Source: an uncultured Clostridia bacterium (GTDB lineage: Bacteria; Bacillota; Clostridia; Oscillospirales; Acutalibacteraceae). From it: a stretch of 64,000 nt of DNA. Location of the stretch: positions 1 through 64,000 of the forward strand of contig CALYBL010000025.1 in NCBI GenBank assembly GCA_944412495.1. The letters are read 5' to 3'. The notes below the pieces were generated by a model that was not told the DNA's origin, ran no database searches, and was given only the letters and a program-made list of their open reading frames with translations. The position numbers were made by a program, and so were the translations under genes. Numbering within the stretch: position 1 is the first letter of the stretch; the number at the start of each line of letters is the position of its first letter. This document shows, one piece after another, positions 47,807 through 56,478 of this stretch.

Positions 47807-48088
47807 TTATTTGAACATGCGGCTGAAAAAGCCGCCCTGCTTCTCACGGTTGTCCGAATATCCCAGCGCGGCTATGTTGCCGGTGATATTGAGCTCGCCC
47901 GTCTCAAGGCTGAGTTTGCCTATATGCAGCCCTGAGCCGCGTATCGTCATCTCGCCCATCTCTGTGTATACGGTTATGGTCTGGTCGTCGAAGCTGTCGA
48001 CGTCAGACACGCCCGTTATCATAAGCGATTTGCGGTCCTCCAATATTACGTTGTGCGGCATTTTTACCGTGCGTTTTTCATCTGCCAT
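47807..48088 (-). CDS. yabP: sporulation protein YabP
   Basis: 93 residues: HNVILEDRKSLMITGVSDVDSFDD and GLHIGKLSLETGELNITG are typical YabP/YqfC-family segments of beta strands. It cooperates with YabQ in cortex formation. ATG 48088 follows AGGTGG at six bases. Confidence 0.93.
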   Translation of the reverse strand: MADEKRTVKMPHNVILEDRKSLMITGVSDVDSFDDQTITVYTEMGEMTIRGSGLHIGKLSLETGELNITGNIAALGYSDNREKQGGFFSRMFK

Positions 48089-48199
48089 AATCAACCACCT
48101 GTTCCTGATATGTATTATTATGCCGCGCAGTACATCTTGAAAAATTTCTGCGGCTTTTCAATAAATACATATGAGAAGCGAAATGCCTGTATGACAAAA

Positions 48200-48451
48200 T
48201 CAGCTTATAATTTTATACATTAGAGGCGCATCCTCCTTTTTTACCGACTCGCTCAGAGAGGTAACCTCCGCCTTAATGGTTTTTGCGCCCATGTTTATCT
48301 CTATTACGTCGCCGATCTTGACCTCAAGTCCCGGCTTTGCCGCTTTGCCGCCAACGAGGATTTTTCCGGCGCTGCACGCCTCGGCCGCAACCGTGCGCCG
48401 CTTTATAAGCCTTGACACCTTCAGGTATTTGTCTATTCTCAATTTTATCAC
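48200..48451 (-). CDS. rqcP: S4-domain RNA-binding protein RqcP (YabO)
   Basis: 83 residues, almost all an S4 domain (LRIDKYLKVSRLIKRRTVA, GKILVGGKAAKPG). RqcP binds 50S subunits with RqcH in ribosome-associated quality control (alanine tailing). GTG start after GGAGAAT; an internal TTG is possible. Standard neighbour of yabP. Confidence 0.93.
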   Translation of the reverse strand: MIKLRIDKYLKVSRLIKRRTVAAEACSAGKILVGGKAAKPGLEVKIGDVIEINMGAKTIKAEVTSLSESVKKEDAPLMYKIIS

Positions 48452-48684
48452 TCCATATTCTCCGGCACGAGCCGGCCGAATTTATTTTTCAAGATCTTGG
48501 GCCGCCAGAAGTCCTCTCGGCAGCAGCCGCAATGCCCTAAATCAGCTTTTACATAAGTAAAGGACTTTACCGAAATCAGATTTTCAGGTGAAATCATAAA
48601 GGTAAGAGACTTTCCCTGACGTTGACAGTGCCGTGCTCCAGTATCCACACAAATTTAGAATTACAGACTTGCTCCGCAATGAAT
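48452..48684. other. intergenic debris upstream of rqcP
   Basis: A minus-strand ORF of 66 codons covers part of this stretch but has no convincing ribosome site or family match; it may include further decayed pieces of the acetyltransferase gene next to it. Confidence 0.35.
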
Positions 48685-48831
48685 TTATGCATCTGGCGTC
48701 AGATAGAAGCCGTTGCAGTAGCACGGCGCATACGGCGAGCCGTCAGAAAATGCGTGGTTATCAAAAAAGTCAAAGAAATCATCTGCAGTGGATTTTGTCA
48801 GTGGTTTTATAATCAGATTCATAAACGTCAT
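48685..48831 (-). pseudogene. N-terminal fragment of a GNAT acetyltransferase
   Basis: 48 codons whose translation contains DDFFDFFDNHAFSDGSPY and then CYCNGFYLTPDA before a stop. This is the N-terminal signature of a Clostridial GNAT-family acetyltransferase; the acetyl-CoA-binding remainder is absent. It lies in the disrupted interval between hbs and rqcP. Confidence 0.65.
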
Positions 48832-48902
48832 TTCATAAAACCGATTTTCTTTATTAAGAGTTTCGCGAAATTTTTCTCCTGTGTAAGCAGAAAAACGCCG
48901 AT

Positions 48903-49041
48903 AGCCATAACCACCGGCTTGCCGGTGGCTTGAGTTGGCTCTATGAGGGCATGTACCGGCAAGCGTCTCAAGATGTTTTGAAGGAGATGTCTTGAGCTTT
49001 ATTCCGCTTGCATCACTTGCCGCACAGCCCGTAAACGGGCG
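48903..49041. repeat. dispersed repeat, copy 2a
   Basis: Contains CATAACCACCGGCTTGCCGG with a perfect 8-bp palindrome (48911-48918 with 48921-48928), TACCGGCAAGCGTCTCAAG (48953-48971), a TTGCATCACTTGCC block and a CCCGTAAACGGG hairpin. The same modules in the same order occur at 37143-37262. Confidence 0.65.
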
Positions 49042-49083
49042 ATCACCGTTCTAACGGCAGCCTTCTCTCATCCAAGGATTAAA

Positions 49084-49253
49084 GATTATCGTTATCAGCT
49101 TGCTTCGCTCGATGCCTGAAGCTAAAGCTTTTATGTGGTGCCAGATTATTGTTAGCAGCATGTTTCACTCGTTGCATGAAGTTAAAGCTTTTTCTGCCGG
49201 CCCCGTAAAACCCGGACCCTTATCGGTTAATCGGACATAGTCATAACCACCAG
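49084..49253. repeat. dispersed repeat, copies 2b and 2c
   Basis: Two successive copies of the GATTATxGTTAxCAG...GAAGxTAAAGCTTTT block (49084-49132 and 49144-49197). The second continues through a TCGGTTAATCGGACATAGTC link into CATAACCACCAG, paralleling 37048-37157. Confidence 0.65.
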
Positions 49254-49275
49254 CAGAGCCGTGATTTCCCTAACT

Positions 49276-49310
49276 AAATAAAAAAGCCGGCCCCTTTTTG
49301 AGACCGGCTT
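49276..49310 (-). terminator. hbs terminator
   Basis: A 7-bp stem AAGCCGG/CCGGCTT (49284-49290 with 49304-49310) is followed on the minus strand by TTTTTTATTT. It cuts hbs off from the rqcP-yabP genes. Confidence 0.85.
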
Positions 49311-49321
49311 AAAATGCGTGA

Positions 49322-49597
49322 TTATTTGCTGACAGCATCCTTGAAAGCCTTACCGGCCTTGAATACGGGAAGCTTAGAAGCGGGAATAACTATCGGCTGC
49401 TTTGTCTGAGGATTGCGGCCGGTTCTCTCAGCACGCTCACGTACCTCAAATGTGCCAAATCCTACGAGCTGTACCTTGTCGCCTGAAGCAATTGTCTCAA
49501 CAATTGAATCGATTACAGCGCTTACAGCCTTTTCAGAATCCTTCTTTGTCAGTCCAGCCTTTTCTGCTACTGAAGCTATGAGTTCGTTTTTGTTCAT
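49322..49597 (-). CDS. hbs: HU-type DNA-binding protein
   Basis: 91 residues: [25 protein letters not shown] dimerisation helices and the DNA-binding arm [20 protein letters not shown]. Nucleoid protein. ATG follows GGAGGG at nine bases. It sits between mazG and rqcP, as in many Clostridia. Confidence 0.98.
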   Translation of the reverse strand: MNKNELIASVAEKAGLTKKDSEKAVSAVIDSIVETIASGDKVQLVGFGTFEVRERAERTGRNPQTKQPIVIPASKLPVFKAGKAFKDAVSK

Positions 49598-49660
49598 GGT
49601 AAGAATCCCTCCAAAAAAGATATAAATATTTATATTCTACAGCTGTAAACAGCTGATGAA

Positions 49661-50467
49661 TCACTTATCGGCCTTGACCCTCTCCCATAAAGCATCAAGC
49701 TCCTCAGGAGTAAGTGAGTCAAGCGTTTTCCCGTCCCGTAAAGCCAATTTTTCCGCCGCCGCAAACCTGGCGACAAACTTATCGGAGGATTTTGCAAGCG
49801 CATCCTCAGCATCTATTCCCGAAATCCTTGACACATTCACTGCCGAGAAAAGCACGTCGCCCATCTCGTCCAATATATCGCCCGGCTTCCCGGAAGAAAG
49901 CGCCTCGCTGAGCTCGCACAGCTCTTCCGACAGCTTGTCCATCGCATCATTGACTCCGGCAAAATCATACCCCGCCTTTGCCGCGCGCTTTTGCAGCTTC
50001 TGCGCGCGCATGAGCGCCGGAAACGCATCAGGCACGCTTGTGAGCGTATCGGTAAAGGTCTGCTGGGACTTTTCCTTCATTTTTATCTTGTCCCAGTTGT
50101 CCAGCACCTTGTCCGGAGTATCAGCCTTGACACTTCCAAAAACATGCGGATGGCGAAGTATCAGCTTGCGGCAGATGCCGTCGCATACGTCGTCAAAATC
50201 AAACGTACCTTTCTCACGCTCTATCTGAGCATGGAATACCACCTGCAGCAGAACGTCGCCAAGCTCCTCCCTTAGCGCCTGCATGTCACCCTTGTCTATA
50301 GCATCAGCCGCCTCATATGTTTCCTCAATCAGTGACGGACGTATAGACTCATGCGTCTGAACCTTGTCCCACGGACAGCCGTTTTCCGACCGAAGCAGCG
50401 ACATAATATCGAGCAAATCATTTATGTTATATTTCCTGTCTGCATTGCTCACATAATCTTTTATCAT
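49661..50467 (-). CDS. mazG: nucleoside triphosphate pyrophosphohydrolase MazG
   Basis: 268 residues with two MazG domains: the first contains CPWDKVQTHESIRPSLIEETYEAADAI and the second DYDFAG-like AGYDFAGVNDAMDKLSEELCEL. Hydrolyses NTPs to NMP and pyrophosphate, housecleaning aberrant nucleotides. The YabN form in Bacillus has an extra N-terminal methylase domain, absent here. Start uncertain: ATG 50467 lacks a good site and TTG 50479 is possible. Confidence 0.93.
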   Translation of the reverse strand: MIKDYVSNADRKYNINDLLDIMSLLRSENGCPWDKVQTHESIRPSLIEETYEAADAIDKGDMQALREELGDVLLQVVFHAQIEREKGTFDFDDVCDGICRKLILRHPHVFGSVKADTPDKVLDNWDKIKMKEKSQQTFTDTLTSVPDAFPALMRAQKLQKRAAKAGYDFAGVNDAMDKLSEELCELSEALSSGKPGDILDEMGDVLFSAVNVSRISGIDAEDALAKSSDKFVARFAAAEKLALRDGKTLDSLTPEELDALWERVKADK

Positions 50468-50512
50468 AAAACGCACCAAAAATCAAGTATAATCTTTAAT
50501 TCTGCCCTTATT

Positions 50513-52267
50513 TTAACCTATCAGGCGGTGTTTTGCAAGTATATTAGCTATTTTTTCGCCCTTCGGGAACATCATTACATCCTCACGGGATATTGCCTTA
50601 AATATAAGCAGCGCTATCACATACACGATTGCGGCGGCGGCTATCGCAATAACCGTTGTAAGATTTTCTGAAATATGCCCGCTTAAAATCCAGTTTACAC
50701 CCCATGCCGCAAATCCGCATAGGCCCGCGCATATAAGCGGCTTGATAAACACCGACATGAGATTAGGCACAAAATGAGTATATCTGCACACGCTTATAAA
50801 GTTCAGTATAAATATCACCGAATAGCAGACCAGCGTACCATAAGGCGCGCCGTTTATGTTTATAGACGGTATTCCGACGAGAATAAAGGAAATAACCGCC
50901 TTCGTGCCGGCGCCGATAAGCATATTGCGTACGGGTATGAACTGCTTACCTATAGCCTGAAGTATGCTTGTCAGCGGCAGCGTTACGCTTGATATCATCG
51001 CCGTTATCGCCATGACTTTCAGCAGCGGTGTGCCTATTATAATCATGTGCGGCTCGCGCGAGCTGTAAAGCAGGTCTATTATGCCCCTTGAGAGCACCGA
51101 CATGCCAAGCCCTGCCGGGAAAGCGATCAGCGTCGTTATCCTCAGTACCGACTCAATATTTATCCTGAGATTTTTCTTTTCTCTTTTGACCCAAGCCGAT
51201 GTTACCGCCGGCAGCGCGCTGACGCCTATGACCGACGCTATCGTCGGGACAAGATTGTACAGCGTGTAAACAAAGCCCTTATACGTGCCATATATCGAAG
51301 CTGACCAATCGTCGACGCCGCTCAGCAGCTCTCCGTATATCGCCTGCATTTCCTCGGGATGGTCGGTAAAAAGCCCGTTAAGCCGCCTTTGAACGACAAG
51401 CGTGTCTACAAGGCTGCTTATCTGGGTGCCAAGGCTGCCTATGGCAATTGGAATGGCCATTACAAGGAGCACCTTAAGGGTATCTTTAGGGCTTATCGGC
51501 GGAGGCGAGCTGCGCAGCTCCCTTACGGTGAAGCTGTCGCCCTTGACCTTGTGCATAACAAACATATATATGGCTCCGGCCAGCGAGCCTATTGTTATGC
51601 CAAGTACTGCCGCGGCCGCTGCATAAGGCAGAACTGCGTCGGATGCCGCACGACGCATAAGCTCCGGCGTCTCACCCTCAATAACCTTGCCGAACACCGT
51701 TCCCGTGCTTTCAAACTGGCTCATGCCGACCTGTATTACAATAAAAGTAAGCAAAAGCCCTATGACAAGCTTTCCGAGCGCTTCTATTATATTTGAGATG
51801 GCCGTCGGTGTCATATTGCGCTGGCCCTCATAATAGCCCCTGTAAGACGACATTATGCAGCAGAAAAGTATCGACGGAGAAATGGCGAGTATTGCATAAA
51901 AGGACTCCGTATTTCCAATGTACGAAACAAACGGCCATGAGGCTATAAGCATTATAATAAAGCTTGAAAGGCCGGTCACAAGAAAGGCGAGCTTGGTAAC
52001 CTTGAAGGTGCGGCGGACGTCGCGGTAACGGCGCTGCGAGATACGCTGCGCTACTATTCTCGCCACCGCGGTTGGAAGCCCGGCCATAGCAAGCGAATAT
52101 ATCGGCAAATACAGGTCATAAGCATTTGAAAAATATGTCATGCCTACGGTGCCTATCATGTTTCCAAGCGGAATCCTGTATATGGCGCCTATTATTTTTA
52201 CAAGTAAGGTGGCGGCTACAAGTATGGTCGCGCCGTGCAAAAAGCTTTGCTGCTTATATTTTCCCAT
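50513..52267 (-). CDS. SpoVB/YabM-type lipid flippase
   Basis: 584 residues, 14 membrane segments of the MOP superfamily: FLHGATILVAATLLVKIIGAIYRIPLG at the start, GLPTAVARIVAQR, and SSYRGYYEGQRNM. Members flip lipid II or related carriers; SpoVB serves the spore cortex and YabM is encoded at this place in Bacillus. Length is at the long end of the family. Start of the yab cluster. Confidence 0.9.
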   Translation of the reverse strand: MGKYKQQSFLHGATILVAATLLVKIIGAIYRIPLGNMIGTVGMTYFSNAYDLYLPIYSLAMAGLPTAVARIVAQRISQRRYRDVRRTFKVTKLAFLVTGLSSFIIMLIASWPFVSYIGNTESFYAILAISPSILFCCIMSSYRGYYEGQRNMTPTAISNIIEALGKLVIGLLLTFIVIQVGMSQFESTGTVFGKVIEGETPELMRRAASDAVLPYAAAAAVLGITIGSLAGAIYMFVMHKVKGDSFTVRELRSSPPPISPKDTLKVLLVMAIPIAIGSLGTQISSLVDTLVVQRRLNGLFTDHPEEMQAIYGELLSGVDDWSASIYGTYKGFVYTLYNLVPTIASVIGVSALPAVTSAWVKREKKNLRINIESVLRITTLIAFPAGLGMSVLSRGIIDLLYSSREPHMIIIGTPLLKVMAITAMISSVTLPLTSILQAIGKQFIPVRNMLIGAGTKAVISFILVGIPSININGAPYGTLVCYSVIFILNFISVCRYTHFVPNLMSVFIKPLICAGLCGFAAWGVNWILSGHISENLTTVIAIAAAAIVYVIALLIFKAISREDVMMFPKGEKIANILAKHRLIG

Positions 52268-52482
52268 ATTTTCCTCTCATTGACATTGATTCACAAATCT
52301 AAATTATACACCAAGTATGCCCAATATGCAAAAGCAGATAACAAATCCGCATCTTTCGTGCCGGCCGAAAATTCACTAAACGCCGGCATATCCCGCTGAT
52401 AACAGCCTCTGATATAAGTCGCGCTATTTTTTTGTGGAAATTACTGCAGTGCAGTACCCCCGGCAAAGCGTTTATCACACAT

Positions 52483-53187
52483 TCACAGCAGGTTGTCTAT
52501 TCCCATAAATACGACGTTAATCAGCTTATCCTCCGCAAGCGCGTTCATCGCGGAATAGCTGCCGGCGGCCTCATCGCCGGCGTCGTCCGAAATCCGCCTT
52601 ACGGCTATAAACGGTATCTTCGCCTTATGGCAGACGGAAGCGCACGCTGCCGATTCCATATCGCAGGACACGGCGCCGAATTCGTTCTTTATATGCCTTT
52701 TAGCCTCGTCGCTGCCTACAAACTGGTCGCCGCAGACCATTGGTCCCGGAATAATGCCGTCTATTTTGGCAAAAGCCTCAAAAAGGCGGCCGTCAGGCTT
52801 ATATATATAACAGTCCTGATCGGGCTTAAAAGCCTTTTTATAGCCAAGAGGGCTTACGTCAAAGTCGTGCTCCGTATACTCTGTGCCTATTGTGTAGTCT
52901 CCTCTTCTTACCGAAGCTATGCCGCCGCTCAGCCCGGAATTTATTATCGCGTCGCAGCCGGCCGACGATATGAGATACGCAGTCGCCGCCGACGCGTTCA
53001 CCTTACCTATGCCGCACAGCACGGCGCTTATTTTCACTGAAGCCTCTCCCCTTTTATATTCAAAAGCCGTGAGCTTGTCGCCGTACTGCTCCGTCACGCC
53101 GCCGCCGTATTTTTCACACATGGCGTTTATTGGAACGTACTCCTGAACGTCGGCTATCACAAGCCCTATGTTGGTGAATTTTTTCAT
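52483..53187 (-). CDS. 5'-methylthioadenosine/S-adenosylhomocysteine nucleosidase-like
   Basis: 234 residues of the nucleoside phosphorylase-like fold: VLCGIGKVNASAATAYLI, NSGLSGGI, GDQFVGS, then DMESAACASVCHKAKIPFIAVRRISDDAG with the ribose-binding Met-Glu and catalytic Asp. It removes adenine from MTA or SAH. The N-terminus is somewhat divergent from typical MtnN (MKKFTNIGLVIADVQEY). It precedes a PNP gene; the two may form a purine salvage unit. Confidence 0.85.
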   Translation of the reverse strand: MKKFTNIGLVIADVQEYVPINAMCEKYGGGVTEQYGDKLTAFEYKRGEASVKISAVLCGIGKVNASAATAYLISSAGCDAIINSGLSGGIASVRRGDYTIGTEYTEHDFDVSPLGYKKAFKPDQDCYIYKPDGRLFEAFAKIDGIIPGPMVCGDQFVGSDEAKRHIKNEFGAVSCDMESAACASVCHKAKIPFIAVRRISDDAGDEAAGSYSAMNALAEDKLINVVFMGIDNLL

Positions 53188-53314
53188 TTATTCTTCTCCT
53201 GTCATATGTAAATCTAATTTTTTTGGTTTTGCTCCGGTTTTTTATCGTATAAGCGTCCAATGCTAAGAATATACGCCGCGCTGTGATACTCAAAAATTAC
53301 AAGGTTTGCAAAGC

Positions 53315-54148
53315 TCAGCCTGCGGCCGACACAAACTCTTTTATAAGACTGACAAGCTTATACGCAGCGGCTCCGGCATTGTCTGTAACCTCAGACTCAT
53401 TTGGAGCGCTTCCGGAAATTCCCGCCGCCATGTTGGTTATCACGCTCAAAGCCGCGGTCTTTATCCCGGCGGCGCAGGCAGCTATAGCCTCCGGCACAGT
53501 CGACATGCCTACGGCGTCAGCGCCAAGCACTCCGGCCGCTCTTATCTCAGCAGGCGTCTCGTACTGCGGACCGGCAAAGTACATATATACGCCCTCCTTA
53601 AGCGGTATGCCAAGATTATTGGCACAGCCGCGTATTATTTTACGAAGCTCCGTTGAATAGACCTCCGTCATGCACGGAAAGCGCGGCCCGAACAGCGCAT
53701 TATGCGGGCCGGTGAGCGGACTCGGCGCCGCAAGCTTTATGTGGTCGGTTATCAGCATGATGTCACCCGGCGCAAAGGATGTATTAACCGCCCCGGCGGC
53801 ATTGGTGAGAAGGAGAGTGCTTACTTTAAGCCTTGCTAATACTCCTACATAAAAAGCGGCGTCATACATGCTGAATCCCTCATAGCAGTGGACACGTCCG
53901 GACAGCAAAAGCACCGGAATATTGTCCATCAGGCCGCAGTAAAGTGCACCCTCGTGCGACGGCGCCGTGGATACCGGAAAATGCGGTATATCACTGTAGC
54001 ATATCCTTACCGCGTCCTTTATGCTGTCCGTAACCTCCGACAAGCCCGAGCCGAGCACGACGGCGGTATGCGGCACAAGCCCTGCCCTTTCAGCTATGTA
54101 TTTAGCTGCAGCCGTATACTTGTCGTTGTGTTGCGTATGTTCACTCAT
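53315..54148 (-). CDS. punA: purine nucleoside phosphorylase
   Basis: 277 residues of the trimeric PNP type: VVLGSGLSEVTDSI, LSGRVHCYEGFSM, TNAAGAVNTSFAPGDIMLITDH, and GADAVGMSTVPEAIAA. Cleaves guanosine/inosine with phosphate. Upstream of the MTA nucleosidase, 127 bases apart, probably same transcript. Confidence 0.94.
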   Translation of the reverse strand: MSEHTQHNDKYTAAAKYIAERAGLVPHTAVVLGSGLSEVTDSIKDAVRICYSDIPHFPVSTAPSHEGALYCGLMDNIPVLLLSGRVHCYEGFSMYDAAFYVGVLARLKVSTLLLTNAAGAVNTSFAPGDIMLITDHIKLAAPSPLTGPHNALFGPRFPCMTEVYSTELRKIIRGCANNLGIPLKEGVYMYFAGPQYETPAEIRAAGVLGADAVGMSTVPEAIAACAAGIKTAALSVITNMAAGISGSAPNESEVTDNAGAAAYKLVSLIKEFVSAAG

Positions 54149-54450
54149 TTTTAACCTCTGTTTGCCAATATTTGTCCTTTAACTTGCGGCAATAAAGCCC
54201 CCTGTATGCGTTCGCTTCTAATATGCCTCAACGCGCCGGGCAAGGGGCCGCCTGCTGCGTTTTTCACAGCACATAAAATGTCTGTCCGATAAAACAGCTC
54301 AAATTTACAGCTTAGGATTTACACCTGCGGCTCATGCTATTACGACGCCTTTTTTGCCCACAGGGGCTGCCATGCAGTTTCGCTTAAGACAACAAGCACG
54401 CAGGAGGACAGCCAAAATATTTCCGGCCATCCTCCCGTCCGATATCCGTT
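54149..54450. other. intergenic region with one inverted repeat
   Basis: An interrupted GGAGGA..GCC/GGC..TCCTCC hairpin spans about 54402-54435 after the zinc-ribbon gene; no T tract follows. Nothing else recognised. Confidence 0.4.
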
Positions 54451-54927
54451 TTATTCTGATTCTGTTTTAGATTCAGTTCCCGCTTCCGTTTTTGCTTCTG
54501 TTTCCCCGTCATTTACCTCACAGCCGCATTCCTTATCCTGAGTGGAATCAGAATTTTCATCGGCAGGCTGAGCATCGGAAAGCTTGTTTCCGCAATTATA
54601 GCAGTACGACGCATCCGACATGTTTTTGGTGCCGCATGCGGAGCATATCTTCTCGCCGCGGAGTAAGGCGAGTTTTTTCTCAAGCTGCTTTATCTCAGCT
54701 ATCCTTTCCTCAATCTCCGACATAAGCTCAAGCATGCTGACGCTGGGAGTGCCGGTGCCGTTGTCACTGCACAGCCTGCCGAGCGATTCGTACATCTTGG
54801 AAAGCTGTGATTTGAGCGAAGCTATGCTCATCTTCAGCTTCTGTACCGTGATTATATCGTTTGTCTTTTTCCCTGCTATATCCCAAACTTCCTTTGCCTT
54901 TACGACGGTGTCATCAAAAATGCTCAT
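54451..54927 (-). CDS. coiled-coil zinc-ribbon protein
   Basis: 158 residues: residues 1-85 are helical and probably coiled coil (LKMSIASLKSQLSKMYESLGRLC), residues 92-113 are a zinc ribbon (CSACGTKNMSDASYCYNCG), and the tail is acidic and Thr-rich with CGCEV. ATG 54927 follows GGAGG at seven bases. Such proteins are common in Clostridia and have no known function. Confidence 0.75.
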   Translation of the reverse strand: MSIFDDTVVKAKEVWDIAGKKTNDIITVQKLKMSIASLKSQLSKMYESLGRLCSDNGTGTPSVSMLELMSEIEERIAEIKQLEKKLALLRGEKICSACGTKNMSDASYCYNCGNKLSDAQPADENSDSTQDKECGCEVNDGETEAKTEAGTESKTESE

Positions 54928-55184
54928 GTTAATGCCTCCACAATTCAAGATTTTTATAAGCTTAAAATTTATATATAGTTTGGCTCATTTCTTCAATTAT
55001 TATAACATTTTCCTGTTTTTATTCAACCGTAAATATTTATGCATATATCGAAGAATACGCTACTACCATGCTGCTTCTCGGCCTAAGCAATGCCGTTTGC
55101 ACATTGAAGAGATACCGAGCCGCTGTTTAAATGCATGTTATCCACGGCGCAGAGATGATTTTTCACGTCATAGCCTAAGCGCGG

Positions 55185-56144
55185 TCAATAGTCGTATATC
55201 CCGCCGCCGATAAATTCTCTGAGCAGCGACGGCGGCGGCACGAGGTCTTCGTCAAGCGGCTCAAACGGGCGCAGCGCAGCGATAAGGCTCGCTGCCTTTT
55301 GGTAAAACGAGCTGTCGGGCTTAACCTCCTCCAGAAGCTTTATGGCCCTGTTTCTGAACAGGCACGGCTCATAGCTGTGCATGGAATTTATATCCATATC
55401 CGCACTGTCCTTGTGCATATACAGGTATTCCTTTTCGCCCCTTATGACGCCGTCCCACATGTCCAGCGTAAGCTCCACCGGCGCATTGCGGAACAGGCTG
55501 TCGCGTATCATACGCCGCACAAGCCTCAAATCCCTTGGAGACAGCACCAGCTCGTCGTCCTCAAATATTCCCGACTCAACGCTGACATACAGCTTTAGCA
55601 GGCTGTCTGACGGCAGCGCCTCCACAATAAGCGGGTTAAGGGCGTGTATTCCCTCTACCACCGCAACGCCGTTTTTCGCTATTTTTACACGGTTGCTGCC
55701 GACGCGGCCGCCGTCCTTAAAGCTGAAATACGGTATATCGCTTTCGCCGTCGTTTATAAGCTCTATAAAGCATTTGTGCATAAGCTCCAAGTCAAGCGAA
55801 TGCACCGATTCAAAGTCCGGTTCTCCGTCGGGCGCCTTCGGCATTTTGTCACGGCTTAAATAAAAATGGTCGAGCGATATTATGTCAGAGCTGACGCCCA
55901 TAAGCGAAAACTGCCGTTTAAGCATGTTCGCGGTAGTAGTCTTGCCTGAGCCTGACGGCCCCGCTAACATGATTATTTTTATATTATTCTCCGCTGACGC
56001 GGCATACCCGGCAATGTTCACCATTTTCTCATTATATATGCCGTCGTCCATTTTTATCCGCGACTCGGGATTTTCCTTTATCGCCCTGTTTATCTGCCGG
56101 CGGTCAATAAGCCGGCGTACGATTATATCGTTAATATCTTTCAA
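55185..56144 (-). CDS. uridine kinase-like phosphotransferase
   Basis: 319 residues. P-loop GPSGSGKTTTANML near residue 60, SLDHFYLSRDKMP and GIHALNPLI follow the uridine kinase/phosphoribulokinase fold. It lacks the N-terminal TGS-type part of the longer Udk-like proteins. Likely phosphorylates a nucleoside, exact substrate unknown. Single gene on the minus strand. Confidence 0.85.
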   Translation of the reverse strand: MKDINDIIVRRLIDRRQINRAIKENPESRIKMDDGIYNEKMVNIAGYAASAENNIKIIMLAGPSGSGKTTTANMLKRQFSLMGVSSDIISLDHFYLSRDKMPKAPDGEPDFESVHSLDLELMHKCFIELINDGESDIPYFSFKDGGRVGSNRVKIAKNGVAVVEGIHALNPLIVEALPSDSLLKLYVSVESGIFEDDELVLSPRDLRLVRRMIRDSLFRNAPVELTLDMWDGVIRGEKEYLYMHKDSADMDINSMHSYEPCLFRNRAIKLLEEVKPDSSFYQKAASLIAALRPFEPLDEDLVPPPSLLREFIGGGIYDY

Positions 56145-56478
56145 AATATCACCTTCATCCTAAGTAAACAAATATTAATTTATTAATAATATACTCCGCG
56201 TAAACACATAAGCATAACGCGGTCAAAATTTGATCTGTCTTTGCCGAAAATCCGCTGCAGCGCCAGGCAGAGACCCGGCCGCATAAACATATATATTTTG
56301 CGGAAATTCTCCGAAGCGTGCTCATGCCCTCTGCGGTGGGACATGCACACCGGCAATAGCCGTGCCCTTCTTTTAAAGCGGCGTAATGCAATGCTAAATT
56401 TTGTTGATTTCAAATATTGGCCGCTTTTTGCGGTTTACCCTATATCGATGCTGCGACATGGGTCAAGTCAGGCAAAAA

